Source: DATEDA01 sp963827595
GTDB taxonomy: Bacteria; Pseudomonadota; Gammaproteobacteria; Burkholderiales; SG8-39
DNA: 64,000 nt
Direction: 5' to 3'
NCBI GenBank assembly: GCA_963827595.1
Contig: CAWHBT010000002.1
Location: 1-64,000 of the forward strand
The translations under genes and the position numbers were made by a program. The notes beneath the pieces were generated by a model, which was not told the origin of the DNA, did no database searches, and saw nothing but the letters and a program-made list of their open reading frames with translations. Shown here one piece after another: positions 47,434-61,383 of the stretch (the stretch's first letter is position 1; every line of letters starts with the position of its first letter).

Positions 47434-48242
47434 GTTCCGTCGCGGCGGGAGCGACCGCAGCGCCCGCCGTCGCGGCCGCTGCGGCAACTGCCGCGCTCTC
47501 GGTCCGCAACCTCGTCAAGGAGTACGTCGCCGGGCGCCCAGTCCTTCGCGGAATCTCGCTCGACTTCGCGCCGCGCGGCATCACCGCGGTCATCGGCCCG
47601 TCGGGCACCGGCAAATCGACGCTGATCCGCTGCATCAACCGGCTCGTCGAGCCGACCTCCGGCGCGATCGTTTTCGAGGGCCGGGACCTCGTCAAGCTGG
47701 CAAAGCGCGAGCTGCGCGAGGCGCGCCGCCACATCGGCATGGTGTTCCAGGAGTACAACCTCGTGGAGCGCCTGACGGTGATGGAGAACGTGCTGTGCGG
47801 GCGGCTCGGCTACGTGACGCCGCTGAAAGCGTGGCTCCGCCGGTTCCCGGGCCGCGACGTCGACCGCGCCTTCGAGCTGCTCGAGACCGTGGGGCTCGGG
47901 GCGTTCACGCACGCCCGCGCCGACAGCCTGTCCGGCGGCCAGCGCCAGCGCGTCGGCATCGCGCGGGCGGTGATGCAGCAGCCGCGGCTGCTGCTCGCCG
48001 ACGAGCCGACCTCCTCGCTCGACCCGAAGACCTCGGTCGAGATCATGGCGCTGATGCAGGCGCTCTCCGAGCTGCACGGCTTCCCGGTGATCGTCAACAT
48101 CCACAACGTCGAGCTCGCGCGGCGCTTCGCCGACCGCATCGTCGGCATGACCGGCGGCGCGGTGGTGTTCGACGGGCCGCCCGAGAGCCTCGACGAGGGC
48201 ATCCTGAAGACGATCTACGGCGGCGAGGACTGGCTGGAGTGA
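47430..48242 (+). CDS. phnC: Phosphonate-type ABC transporter ATP-binding protein
   Basis: 270 aa from GTG 47430. An Ala-rich N-terminus precedes LSVRNLVKEYVAGRPVLRGISLDF. Walker A is IGPSGTGKSTLIRC, the Q-loop is in MVFQEYNLVERLTVMENVL, the signature is LSGGQRQRVGIARAV, Walker B is LLLADEPTSSLD and the H-loop is VNIHNVELARRF. Energises uptake through the two PhnE permeases. GTGA overlaps join it to phnD and to phnE1. Confidence 0.93.
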   Translation: MSSVAAGATAAPAVAAAAATAALSVRNLVKEYVAGRPVLRGISLDFAPRGITAVIGPSGTGKSTLIRCINRLVEPTSGAIVFEGRDLVKLAKRELREARRHIGMVFQEYNLVERLTVMENVLCGRLGYVTPLKAWLRRFPGRDVDRAFELLETVGLGAFTHARADSLSGGQRQRVGIARAVMQQPRLLLADEPTSSLDPKTSVEIMALMQALSELHGFPVIVNIHNVELARRFADRIVGMTGGAVVFDGPPESLDEGILKTIYGGEDWLE

Positions 48243-49030
48243 GCACGGCCGCCGCCGTCCACCGCCAGGCGTTCATCCCCAGCTGGTGGGCGCGGGCCGG
48301 GTGGGTGCTCTTCGGCATCTACCTCGTCTACGCCGCCTCGCATCTCGAGTTCACGCCGGCGCGGTTCATGGTCGGGCTCGAGCACGGCGCCAAGTTCGTC
48401 GCGCGGCTCTTCCCGCCCGACTTCCACCGCTGGGAGCTGCTGCTCAAGGGCATGGTCGAGAGCCTGCAGATCGCGGTGCTCGCCTCGATCCTCGGCCTCG
48501 CGGTCTCGCTGCCGCTGTCGCTGGCGGCCGCGCGCAACCTGATGCCGGCCTGGCTCACCTGGCCGGCGCGAGCGGTGATGGTGGTGTGCCGCTCGTTCCA
48601 CCCGGTGATCGTCGCGATCCTGTTCGTGAAGGCGGTCGGCTTCGGCGCGCTCGCCGGCATCCTCGCGCTCACCGTCGCCTCGATCGGTTTCCTCGGCAAG
48701 CTGTTCACCGAGGCGATCGAGGAGATCTCGCTGAAGCAGGTCGAGGCGGTGCGCGCGAGCGGCGCGCCGTTCATGTCGGTGGTGTCGTTCGCGGTCGTCC
48801 CGCAGGTGTTCTCGCGCTTCGTCGGCTTCATCGCCTACGAGACCGACGCCAACCTGCGCAACTCCACGATGGTCGGCATCGTCGGCGCGGGCGGCATCGG
48901 CGGGACGCTGTTCGCCGCGTTCCAGCGCTTCGACTACGACTTCGTCTGCGCGATCGTGCTGACCATCATCGCCCTCATCATGCTGGGTGAGGTGCTCACG
49001 ATCCGCATCAAGCGGATCTTCAACGTGTGA
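48239..49030 (+). CDS. phnE: Phosphonate-type ABC transporter permease 1
   Basis: 263 aa from GTG 48239, which overlaps the phnC stop. Multi-spanning BPD_transp_1 protein with helices at about 18-35, 75-100, 115-150, 205-230 and 240-258. The EAA-like loop includes EISLKQVEAVRASGAPFMSVVSFAVVPQV. It pairs with the second PhnE as a heterodimeric channel. Its TGA at 49028-49030 overlaps the start of a 20-codon mini-ORF (49027-49089). Confidence 0.92.
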   Translation: MSTAAAVHRQAFIPSWWARAGWVLFGIYLVYAASHLEFTPARFMVGLEHGAKFVARLFPPDFHRWELLLKGMVESLQIAVLASILGLAVSLPLSLAAARNLMPAWLTWPARAVMVVCRSFHPVIVAILFVKAVGFGALAGILALTVASIGFLGKLFTEAIEEISLKQVEAVRASGAPFMSVVSFAVVPQVFSRFVGFIAYETDANLRNSTMVGIVGAGGIGGTLFAAFQRFDYDFVCAIVLTIIALIMLGEVLTIRIKRIFNV

Positions 49031-49089
49031 GCCCGCCGGGCCGCCCCAAGGGCGAACCCCGAGCGCGCGAGCGCGAGGGTGTCCTGTGA
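49027..49089 (+). CDS. 20-codon coupling mini-ORF between the two phnE genes
   Basis: A GTG start at 49027 overlaps the phnE1 stop (GTGA). The TGA at 49087-49089 overlaps the phnE2 GTG (GTGA). The peptide starts MSPPGRPKGE and is 20 residues long. The same length and first ten residues occur in two copies upstream of gltB (57260-57322 and 57319-57381). The end (GAGGGTGTCCT) supplies the ribosome-binding site of phnE2. Removing the 59 nt 49031-49089 would leave a perfect direct phnE1/phnE2 GTGA overlap. It also contains GCCCGCCGGGC and GCCCCAAGGGC palindromes. It is probably a mobile repeat that keeps translational coupling. A functional peptide is not demonstrated. Confidence 0.6.
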   Translation: MSPPGRPKGEPRAREREGVL

Positions 49090-49898
49090 GCGCCCCGGGG
49101 CTCGCCGCAGTCGACCGCGAGTGGCACCGCTTCACGCCGTCCGAGCGGCTCGCGCGGTTCGGTGTCTACTTCGCGGTGGTCGCCGCGGTCGTCGCATCCG
49201 TCCAGACGGTGGAGGTGATCCCGGAGTTCATCGCCGACGCGCCCGAGCAGATCGCCGACATGCTGCGGCGGATGTGGCCGGTGGCGTGGGGCTTCTATCC
49301 GGAAGGCGTCCATGAGCCGCTGCTCGACTCGATCCACATCGCCACGCTCGGCACCGTGGCGGCCGTGCTGATGGCCGTGCCGGTGGCGTTTCTCGCCGCG
49401 CGCAACGTCACGCCCCACGCCGGTCTCAACTACTTCGCCAAGCTGATCCTCGTCGCGACGCGCTCGGTGAACACGCTGATCTGGGCGCTGTTCTTCGTCG
49501 CGGTGTTCGGCCCCGGCGCGCTCGCCGGCACGCTCGCGATCGCCTTCCACTCCATCGGCTTCACCGGGAAGCTCCTCTCCGAGGCGCTCGAGGAGTCGAA
49601 CAAGGGCACGATCGAGGCGCTGCACGCGACCGGCGCGCCCTGGCTGTCGGTGGCGCTGAAGGGCTACTGGCCGCAGGTGAAGCCGGCGTTCTGGGCGATC
49701 GTGCTGTTCCGCTGGGACATCAACGTGCGGGAATCCGCGGTCCTGGGGCTGGTCGGCGCCGGCGGCGTGGGCATGGCGCTCGACACGGCGCTGAACCTCT
49801 TCCAGTGGGATCGCGTGGCGATGATCCTCGCCGCGATCCTCGCCGTGGTGATCATCGCGGAGGTCGCAACCACCCAGCTGCGGAAGCGTATTATCTGA
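49086..49898 (+). CDS. phnE: Phosphonate-type ABC transporter permease 2
   Basis: 270 aa from GTG 49086. BPD_transp_1 permease with helices at about 22-48, 85-110, 130-160, 215-235 and 245-262. EAA loop: LSEALEESNKGTIEALHATGAPWLSVALKGYWPQV. NVRESAVLGLVGAGGVGMALDTALN is typical of PhnE. Translation probably depends on the preceding mini-ORF. It is followed 2 bp later by the first DUF4124 gene. Confidence 0.92.
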   Translation: MSAPGLAAVDREWHRFTPSERLARFGVYFAVVAAVVASVQTVEVIPEFIADAPEQIADMLRRMWPVAWGFYPEGVHEPLLDSIHIATLGTVAAVLMAVPVAFLAARNVTPHAGLNYFAKLILVATRSVNTLIWALFFVAVFGPGALAGTLAIAFHSIGFTGKLLSEALEESNKGTIEALHATGAPWLSVALKGYWPQVKPAFWAIVLFRWDINVRESAVLGLVGAGGVGMALDTALNLFQWDRVAMILAAILAVVIIAEVATTQLRKRII

Positions 49899-49900
49899 GC

Positions 49901-50371
49901 GTGCATCGCCTCGTTCGCCGGATCCTCGCGGCGCTCGCCGCGGCCGTGCTCGCCTCGCCGGCGGGCGCGGAGCTGTACAAGTGGGTGGACGACAAGGGCG
50001 TGACGAACTACGGCAGCACGCCGCCGGCGAACGCCCGCAACGTCCAGAAGGTCGACGAATCGAACCCGCGGGTCAGCACCGTCCCGGGGCTGAAGCCCGA
50101 GGAAGTCCAGGCGGGGCAGAACCGGGCCCTGCAGCAGAAAGTCGATAGCCTGGAGCGCGACCTCGAGGCGCAGCGCCGCGCGACCGCGGATGCGCAGGCG
50201 CGCGCCGACGCGGACGCGCAATGGCTGGAGCGCTGCCGGGCGGACCGGCGCATCGACTGCGACGACCCGTCGCGGGGGCAGCTCGACTACGACCCGGGGG
50301 TGGTGTACCCCTACTACCCGCCGCGCCCCATCCCGCCACGCCCGCGGCCGCCGAGGCCCATGCCGCGATGA
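49901..50371 (+). CDS. DUF4124-domain periplasmic protein 1
   Basis: 156 aa from GTG 49901, directly after phnE2. Signal peptide (MHRLVRRILAALAAAVLASPAGA), then the DUF4124 core ELYKWVDDKGVTNYGSTPP, a coiled-coil segment (LQQKVDSLERDLEAQRRATADAQA) and a proline-rich end (RPIPPRPRPPRP). DUF4124 occurs in many proteobacterial envelope proteins of unknown role. Its tight linkage to phnE2 suggests cotranscription, though not necessarily a function in transport. Confidence 0.8.
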   Translation: MHRLVRRILAALAAAVLASPAGAELYKWVDDKGVTNYGSTPPANARNVQKVDESNPRVSTVPGLKPEEVQAGQNRALQQKVDSLERDLEAQRRATADAQARADADAQWLERCRADRRIDCDDPSRGQLDYDPGVVYPYYPPRPIPPRPRPPRPMPR

Positions 50372-50419
50372 CGGAAATCCGTCTGTCATCCGGAGCAAGG
50401 GGTCGCGCGTAAACTGCTC

Positions 50420-51115
50420 ATGGCCATGCCCAGCGCCCAGCTCGCCACGTTCGCCGCGCTGCTCGCGCTCGCCCCTGTCGTTCACGCCGAGGTCTACAAG
50501 TGGGTGGACGACAAGGGGGTGGTCAACTACACGAGCACGCCGCCGCCGAATCGGAAGAGCGCGAAGCTCGACGAAGATCAGGGCCGCGTGAGCACGATCC
50601 AGGCCTACGACTATTCGCGCAGCGGCGCGCCACGCCGCGAGCAGGCGCTCCAGGAGCGCGTCGCGCGCCTCGAGGACGAGTTGGCCCGCGGCCGCCAGGT
50701 CGCGGCGGTGGACGCGGCTGCGTCGGCCGAGGCCTATCGGGTCTGGCGCGAGCAGTGCTTCGCCCAGCGCCGCGTGGACTGCGACGGCCCCTATGCCGCG
50801 TCGTTCGTCGACCCGGGGTTCTTCTTTCCTGGCGCTGCGGTCAGGCCTCCGCGACGGGTCGCCGGCGCCTATATCCCGACCGACAAGATCGCCATCGGGG
50901 TCGGCGGTGTAGTGGGTCCTTACTTCAAGCCGCCGCCAGGCGGCATCGTGGTCGGCCCCGGGCCGTACGGCATCGGCGGGGGGTATCAGCTCGCGTCACC
51001 CGGAGGGGTCGTCCTGGGGCCGGGGCCGTACGGCATCGGCGCGGCGTTCCACCCCGTGGAAGAGACGGGGCCGGTTCGCATGGAGCCGAGGTCACGCCCC
51101 CGTCCCCGGCGGTAG
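50420..51115 (+). CDS. DUF4124-domain periplasmic protein 2
   Basis: 231 aa. Signal peptide ends PVVHA. The DUF4124 core EVYKWVDDKGVVNYTSTPP is paralogous to the upstream gene. A coiled coil (EQALQERVARLEDELARGRQ) and an EQCFAQRRVDCD motif follow, shared with the paralogue as ERCRADRRIDCD. The Gly/Pro-rich end carries a repeated VGPGPYGIGG motif. The pair looks like a tandem duplication. Confidence 0.8.
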   Translation: MAMPSAQLATFAALLALAPVVHAEVYKWVDDKGVVNYTSTPPPNRKSAKLDEDQGRVSTIQAYDYSRSGAPRREQALQERVARLEDELARGRQVAAVDAAASAEAYRVWREQCFAQRRVDCDGPYAASFVDPGFFFPGAAVRPPRRVAGAYIPTDKIAIGVGGVVGPYFKPPPGGIVVGPGPYGIGGGYQLASPGGVVLGPGPYGIGAAFHPVEETGPVRMEPRSRPRPRR

Positions 51116-51128
51116 GCCGCTCCTGCCC

Positions 51129-52609
<1,481 letters not shown>

Positions 52610-52613
52610 CGCG

Positions 52614-57259
<4,646 letters not shown>

Positions 57260-57263
<4 letters not shown>

Positions 57264-57322
57264 TGGACTACCCTCGCGCTCCGCGCTCGGGATTCGCCCT
57301 TGGGGCGGCCCGGCGGGCTCAT
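57260..57322 (-). CDS. 20-codon coupling mini-ORF B before gltB
   Basis: ATG at 57322, stop at 57260-57262 overlapping the gltB ATG (ATGA). The peptide begins MSPPGRPKGES. The sequence before the gltB start (GAGGGTAGTCCA) is its ribosome-binding site. Its start overlaps the stop of mini-ORF A. The sequence is closely related to the copy at 49027-49089, including the CGAGCGCG-GAGCGCGAGGG part. Confidence 0.55.
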
Positions 57323-57381
57323 TGGACTACCTTGTCGCTGCGCGCCAAGGATTCGCCCTTGGGGCGGCCCGGCGGGCTCAT
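57319..57381 (-). CDS. 20-codon coupling mini-ORF A before gltB
   Basis: ATG at 57381, TGA at 57319-57321 overlapping the start of mini-ORF B (ATGA). The peptide begins MSPPGRPKGESLAR. An AAGGT ribosome-binding-like stretch near its end precedes mini-ORF B. Copies A and B have the same length and are offset by exactly 59 nt. Confidence 0.55.
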   Translation of the reverse strand: MSPPGRPKGESLARSDKVVQ

Positions 57382-57443
57382 GGTCGCACCTCGTCTCGTG
57401 CTGGCTGCGGGGGTCCCCCGGCGGGACCTTGCGCGCGGCTCAC
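57378..57443 (-). CDS. Leader mini-ORF C, first of the gltB chain
   Basis: GTG at 57443, TGA at 57378-57380 overlapping the ATG of mini-ORF A. It encodes 21 residues starting MSRAQGPAGG, different from A and B. A perfect ribosome-binding site (GGAGG) lies 5 nt upstream of the GTG. C, A, B and gltB form an unbroken chain of 4-nt overlaps. Whether ribosomes use it depends on where the transcript starts (see the promoter at 57455-57483). Confidence 0.5.
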   Translation of the reverse strand: MSRAQGPAGGPPQPARDEVRP

Positions 57444-57454
57444 GGGAACCTCCA

Positions 57455-57483
57455 AATATACCGGGGACTCCTAGGCCCTTCAA
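57455..57483 (-). promoter_or_regulatory. Candidate sigma-70 promoter for gltB-gltD
   Basis: On the minus strand TTGAAG (57478-57483) and TATATT (57455-57460) are separated by 17 bp, a good match to the consensus. It lies between aroB and the mini-ORF chain, so gltBD may be transcribed independently of aroKB. The transcript would start very close to the GTG of mini-ORF C, so the first ORF might be translated leaderless. Confidence 0.55.
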
Positions 57484-57537
57484 GCGGTTACCGCAGTGCG
57501 GCAAAAAGCCGCCGCAACCCCCGGGCGGGAGAGGAAT

Positions 57538-58623
57538 TCAGCTTTCGGTGCAAGCGTCTAGCGTGGCCCGGACCGCATCGGGCGCGACGTCGCCCCGGAT
57601 CACCGCCGCGCCGAGACGCTCGAGGAGGATGAAGGGCGTTCGTCCGGCCCGCGCCTTCTTGTCGACCGCCATGAGCTCGACATAGCGGTCGGTCTCGAGC
57701 CGCGGCCCGGCGACGGGCAGGCCGGCCCGCTCGAGCACCCGCCGCAGCCGCTCGACCGACGCGCCGTCGAGCATGCCGAGGCGCGCCGACAGGTCGGCCG
57801 CCATCGCCATACCGGCCCCGATCGCCTCGCCGTGGAGCCAGCGCCCATAGCCGAGCCCCGCTTCGATCGCGTGGCCGAAGGTGTGGCCGAAGTTGAGCAG
57901 CGCCCGCTCGCCCGACTCGCGCTCGTCCGCGGCGACGACCTCGGCCTTGATCTCGACGGAGCGCTTCACGACGTGCGTAAGCGCTGCCGCGTCGCGGGCC
58001 AGCAGCCGCTCGATGTTCGTTTCCAGCCAGGCGAAGAGCGCGGCGTCGCGGATCGCGCCGTGCTTGATCACCTCGGCGAGCCCGGCGCGCAGCTCCCGGT
58101 CGGGCAGCGTGGCGAGCGTGTCCGTGTCGGCGAGGACGACGAGCGGCTGGTGGAAAGCGCCGACCATGTTCTTGCCGCGCGGGTGGTTGATCGCGGTCTT
58201 GCCGCCGACCGAGGAATCGACCTGGGCGAGCAGCGTCGTCGGGACCTGGACGAACGGCACGCCGCGCTGGTAGGTGGCGGCCGCGAAGCCGGCGAGGTCG
58301 CCGATGACGCCGCCCCCGAGCGCGAAGATCGCGGTCTGCCGGTCGCAGCGGTGCTCGAGCAGGGCGTCGAACACGGTGTCGAGGGTCGCCCAGTCCTTGT
58401 GGTCCTCGCCGTCGGGAACGACGATCCGGACGCACGCGACCCCGGCCGCCTCGAGCGCCGACGCGAGCGGCTCGAGGTGGAGCCGCGAGACGGTGGTGTT
58501 GGTGACGATCGCGACGCGCGGCTGCGGCAGCGCCGGCGCCACGAGGTCGGCGCGCCGCGCGAGCCCGCTCCCGATGTGGATCGGGTAGCTGCGCGGGCCC
58601 AGCGCTACGCGGACAGTTTGCAT
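57538..58623 (-). CDS. aroB: 3-dehydroquinate synthase
   Basis: 361 aa from the ATG at 58623. NAD-binding GGGVIGDLAGFAAATYQRG, VPTTLLAQVDSSVGGKTAINHP, AEVIKHGAIRD and the metal-binding LLNFGHTFGHAIEAGLGYGRWLHGEA are all present. It converts DAHP to 3-dehydroquinate in the shikimate pathway. Its start overlaps the end of aroK by 19 bp. Confidence 0.96.
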   Translation of the reverse strand: MQTVRVALGPRSYPIHIGSGLARRADLVAPALPQPRVAIVTNTTVSRLHLEPLASALEAAGVACVRIVVPDGEDHKDWATLDTVFDALLEHRCDRQTAIFALGGGVIGDLAGFAAATYQRGVPFVQVPTTLLAQVDSSVGGKTAINHPRGKNMVGAFHQPLVVLADTDTLATLPDRELRAGLAEVIKHGAIRDAALFAWLETNIERLLARDAAALTHVVKRSVEIKAEVVAADERESGERALLNFGHTFGHAIEAGLGYGRWLHGEAIGAGMAMAADLSARLGMLDGASVERLRRVLERAGLPVAGPRLETDRYVELMAVDKKARAGRTPFILLERLGAAVIRGDVAPDAVRATLDACTES

Positions 58624-59138
58624 CCTTCGGGCAGCCGCTTGAGCAGCTGCTCCACAAGGTGGCCGATGCTCTGGCGCCCGGTGTCGACGACGAGATCGGC
58701 GACCTCGCGGTACAGCGGGTCGCGCACGCGGTGGAGCTCCTCGAGCCGCGCGAGCGGGTCGGCGTGCGCGAGCAGCGGGCGCGACTTGTCGTGCCGGGTC
58801 CGGTAGTGCAGATCGCGCGGCTGCGCGTGCAGGTAGATCACGAAGCCGCGGCCCGCGAGGCGCGCGCGATTCGCGGGATCGAGCACCGCGCCGCCGCCGG
58901 TCGCCAGCACGACGTCGTCGAGCGCGGTCAGAGCCTCGACGACCTGTGCCTCGCGCCCGCGGAAACCCGGCTCGCCCTCGATCTCGAAGATCAGCGCCAC
59001 GCGCACGCCCGTGCGGCGCTCGATCTCGTGGTCGGTGTCGTGGAACGTCTTCCCGAGCCGGCGCGCGAGCTGCCGGCCGACCGTCGTCTTTCCGGCGCCC
59101 ATGAGCCCGACGAGAAAGATGTTGCGGCTCGACTCCAT
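58605..59138 (-). CDS. aroK: Shikimate kinase
   Basis: 177 aa from the ATG at 59138, chosen because the family starts just before the P-loop; an ATG at 59204 would add a 22-residue Arg-rich leader. P-loop GLMGAGKTTVGRQLA, shikimate-binding DTDHEIERRTG, GFRGREAQVV, ATGGGAVLDP and the lid R-H-DKSRPLL. Phosphorylates shikimate with ATP. It lies downstream of pilQ behind a terminator. Confidence 0.95.
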   Translation of the reverse strand: MESSRNIFLVGLMGAGKTTVGRQLARRLGKTFHDTDHEIERRTGVRVALIFEIEGEPGFRGREAQVVEALTALDDVVLATGGGAVLDPANRARLAGRGFVIYLHAQPRDLHYRTRHDKSRPLLAHADPLARLEELHRVRDPLYREVADLVVDTGRQSIGHLVEQLLKRLPEGCKLSA

Positions 59139-59205
59139 GCCCGGATTGTACCGACACGGCGCGCCCCTCCGGCGCCGCGCGGCGGGCCCGGGCGACCGGG
59201 ACATG

Positions 59206-59239
59206 GAAAAGAAAAAAGCCGGGCAGCGCCCGGCTTTTC
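59206..59239 (-). terminator. Rho-independent terminator after pilQ
   Basis: A GCCGGGC/GCCCGGC stem with a 3-nt loop, flanked on both sides by A/T runs (AAAAAA and TTTT), sits between the pilQ stop and aroK. In the minus direction the hairpin is followed by TTTTTTC. It could work in both directions and may reduce read-through into aroK. Confidence 0.8.
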
Positions 59240-59256
59240 TGTCACAAGGCTGCGGT

Positions 59257-61383
59257 TTACCGGATGCTCAGCCGGTCGTCGACGATCCGCGGCGTGAGGA
59301 ACACCAGCAGCTCGGTCTTGTTGTCCTGGCGATAGTAGTTGCGGAACAGCGGCCCGACGTAGGGCAGATCGCCGAAGAACGGGATCTTGTTCACCTGGCT
59401 CGTGTCCTCCTGGGTGTAGATCCCGCCGATCACCACCGTGCCGCCGTTCTCCACCAGCACCGAGGTGCGGACGTGCTTGGTGTCGATCGACGGGCCGGCG
59501 GTGGTGTTCTGGCCGACCGCGTCCTTGTTGACGTCGACGTCCATGATGACGTTGCCGTCGGGCGTGATCTGCGGCTTCACGCGCAGGGCGAGCACCGCCT
59601 TCCGGAACGCGACGCTCGTCGCGCCGCTCGAGGTCGCCTGCTGATACGGGATCTCCGTGCCCTGCTCGATGAGCGCCTCGATCTGGTTCGCCGTGACCAC
59701 CCGCGGGCTGGAGATGATCTTGCCCTTGCCGTCGCTCTCGAGCGCCGTGAGCTCGAGGTTCAGGAACTTCGTCGCCGAGCTGTTCAGCAGCACGACCGAG
59801 AACGCGCCGACCTGTTCGCCGGCCAGGGTCGTCGCCGCCGGCAGGTTGACGCTGAGCGAGCCCGGGATGGTGCTCGGGGCCGCGGGCTGGCCGCTGTGGT
59901 CGGCGGTGTCCGACAGCTGGCCGCCCACCGTGTAGCGGTTCGGCCCGCCGAAGAGCCGGGACGTGTTGAACCAGTGCGTGCCGAGCCGCACGCCGAGGCT
60001 GCGGCCGAACTTGTCGTTCGCCTCGACGATCCGCGCCTCGATCATGACCTGCCGCACCGGCACGTCGGTCGTCGCGATGACGCGGCGCACCGACTCGAGC
60101 CGCGACGGGATGTCCTGCACGAACAGGGTGTTGGTGCGGAGGTCGAACACGACGCTGCCGCGCTTCGACAGGAGCGGCTGGCTCGTGCCGCCGCCCGCCG
60201 CCGCGCCGGGGGGAGTGCCGCCGCGCAGCAGCACCGCCAGGATGTCGGCCTTGGTGTAGTTGAGCTGGAACGTCTCGGTGCGCAGGGGCTCCAGCTCGGA
60301 GATCGCCTGCTGCGCCTCGAGCTCGAGCTTCTCCTTGGTCGCGAGCTCGTCGCGCGGCGCGATCCAGATCACGTTGCCGTTCTTGCGCATGTCGAGGCCG
60401 CGCGTCTGCATGATGATGTCGAGCGCCTGATCCCAGGGCACGTCCTTCAGCCGCAGGGTCAGGTTCCCCTGCACGGTGTCGCTGGTGATGATGTTGAGGT
60501 CGGTGAAGTCAGCGATGACGTTGAGGACGCTCCGGACCTCGACGTTCTGGAAGTTCAACGAGAGCTTTTCCCCGCGGTACCCGCCCCGCGTACCCTGGAC
60601 CAGCTTGTTGGGGTCGTACTGGACCGGCTTCACCTCGACCACGAACTGCGTGTCGGTCTGGTAGGCGTTGTGCTCCCACAGGCCCTTCGGCTCGATGACC
60701 ATGCGCACGTTATCGCCCTGCTGGAACGTGTTGATGGTCGCGACCGGCGTCGCGAAGTCGAGGACATCGAGGCGCTTGCGCAGGTTTTCGGGCAGCGATG
60801 TCCGCAGGAAGTCGACGATGATCTGCTGGCCCTGCTGCCGGATGTCGATGCCGGTCCCGGTGTCGGAGAGCTCGACGATCACGCGCCCTTCGCCGGTCCG
60901 CCCGCGGCGGAAGTCGACATCCTTGAGCTGGTGCTTCGCGTCCGGCACGCCCTCCGCGAACCGCTCGACGCGCGGGCTCGGCCGCGCCCCGGCCTGGGCG
61001 ATGGGGGTAAGGACGATGTTGACGTTCCGGCCGTCCACCTGGGTCTCGTACGTGACCATGTTGCGGAGGTTGAGCACCACGCGCGTGCGGTCGCCGACCT
61101 GGACCAGGCTCACGCTGCGGAGGTCGCCCTCGTTGACCTCCTGGCTCGCGCGGCCCAGGGCGTTGACCGTGCTGGGGAAGTCGAAGGCGATGCGCGCCGG
61201 GCTCGCCACGGTGAAGCTCGCCGGCGGTGCGCCGAGCGGCTCCTTCATGGTGAGGCGGACGATGACGCGTCCGCCCTGCCCCGCGATGTTGAAGGCGTCG
61301 ATGCTGTTGGTCTGGGCGACCGCGGCCGCCGTGACCAGCCACAGCGCCACCCCGGCCAAGTAGGTCAAGATTCGCTTGTTCAT
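59257..61383 (-). CDS. pilQ: Type IV pilus secretin PilQ
   Basis: 708 aa from the ATG at 61383. Signal peptide (MNKRILTYLAGVALWLVTAAAVAQ). Two N-terminal AMIN domains (TMKEPLGAPPASFTVASPARIAFDFP; VELSDTGTGIDIRQQGQQIIVDF). An STN/N0-type domain (GEKLSLNFQNVEVRSVLNVIADFTDLNI) and the secretin core (VMIEARIVEANDKFGRSLGVRLG, ISSPRVVTANQIEALIEQGTEIPY, IPFFGDLPYVGPLFRN) follow. Forms the outer-membrane channel of the type IV pilus. Its start overlaps the pilP stop (ATGA). Confidence 0.96.
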   Translation of the reverse strand: MNKRILTYLAGVALWLVTAAAVAQTNSIDAFNIAGQGGRVIVRLTMKEPLGAPPASFTVASPARIAFDFPSTVNALGRASQEVNEGDLRSVSLVQVGDRTRVVLNLRNMVTYETQVDGRNVNIVLTPIAQAGARPSPRVERFAEGVPDAKHQLKDVDFRRGRTGEGRVIVELSDTGTGIDIRQQGQQIIVDFLRTSLPENLRKRLDVLDFATPVATINTFQQGDNVRMVIEPKGLWEHNAYQTDTQFVVEVKPVQYDPNKLVQGTRGGYRGEKLSLNFQNVEVRSVLNVIADFTDLNIITSDTVQGNLTLRLKDVPWDQALDIIMQTRGLDMRKNGNVIWIAPRDELATKEKLELEAQQAISELEPLRTETFQLNYTKADILAVLLRGGTPPGAAAGGGTSQPLLSKRGSVVFDLRTNTLFVQDIPSRLESVRRVIATTDVPVRQVMIEARIVEANDKFGRSLGVRLGTHWFNTSRLFGGPNRYTVGGQLSDTADHSGQPAAPSTIPGSLSVNLPAATTLAGEQVGAFSVVLLNSSATKFLNLELTALESDGKGKIISSPRVVTANQIEALIEQGTEIPYQQATSSGATSVAFRKAVLALRVKPQITPDGNVIMDVDVNKDAVGQNTTAGPSIDTKHVRTSVLVENGGTVVIGGIYTQEDTSQVNKIPFFGDLPYVGPLFRNYYRQDNKTELLVFLTPRIVDDRLSIR

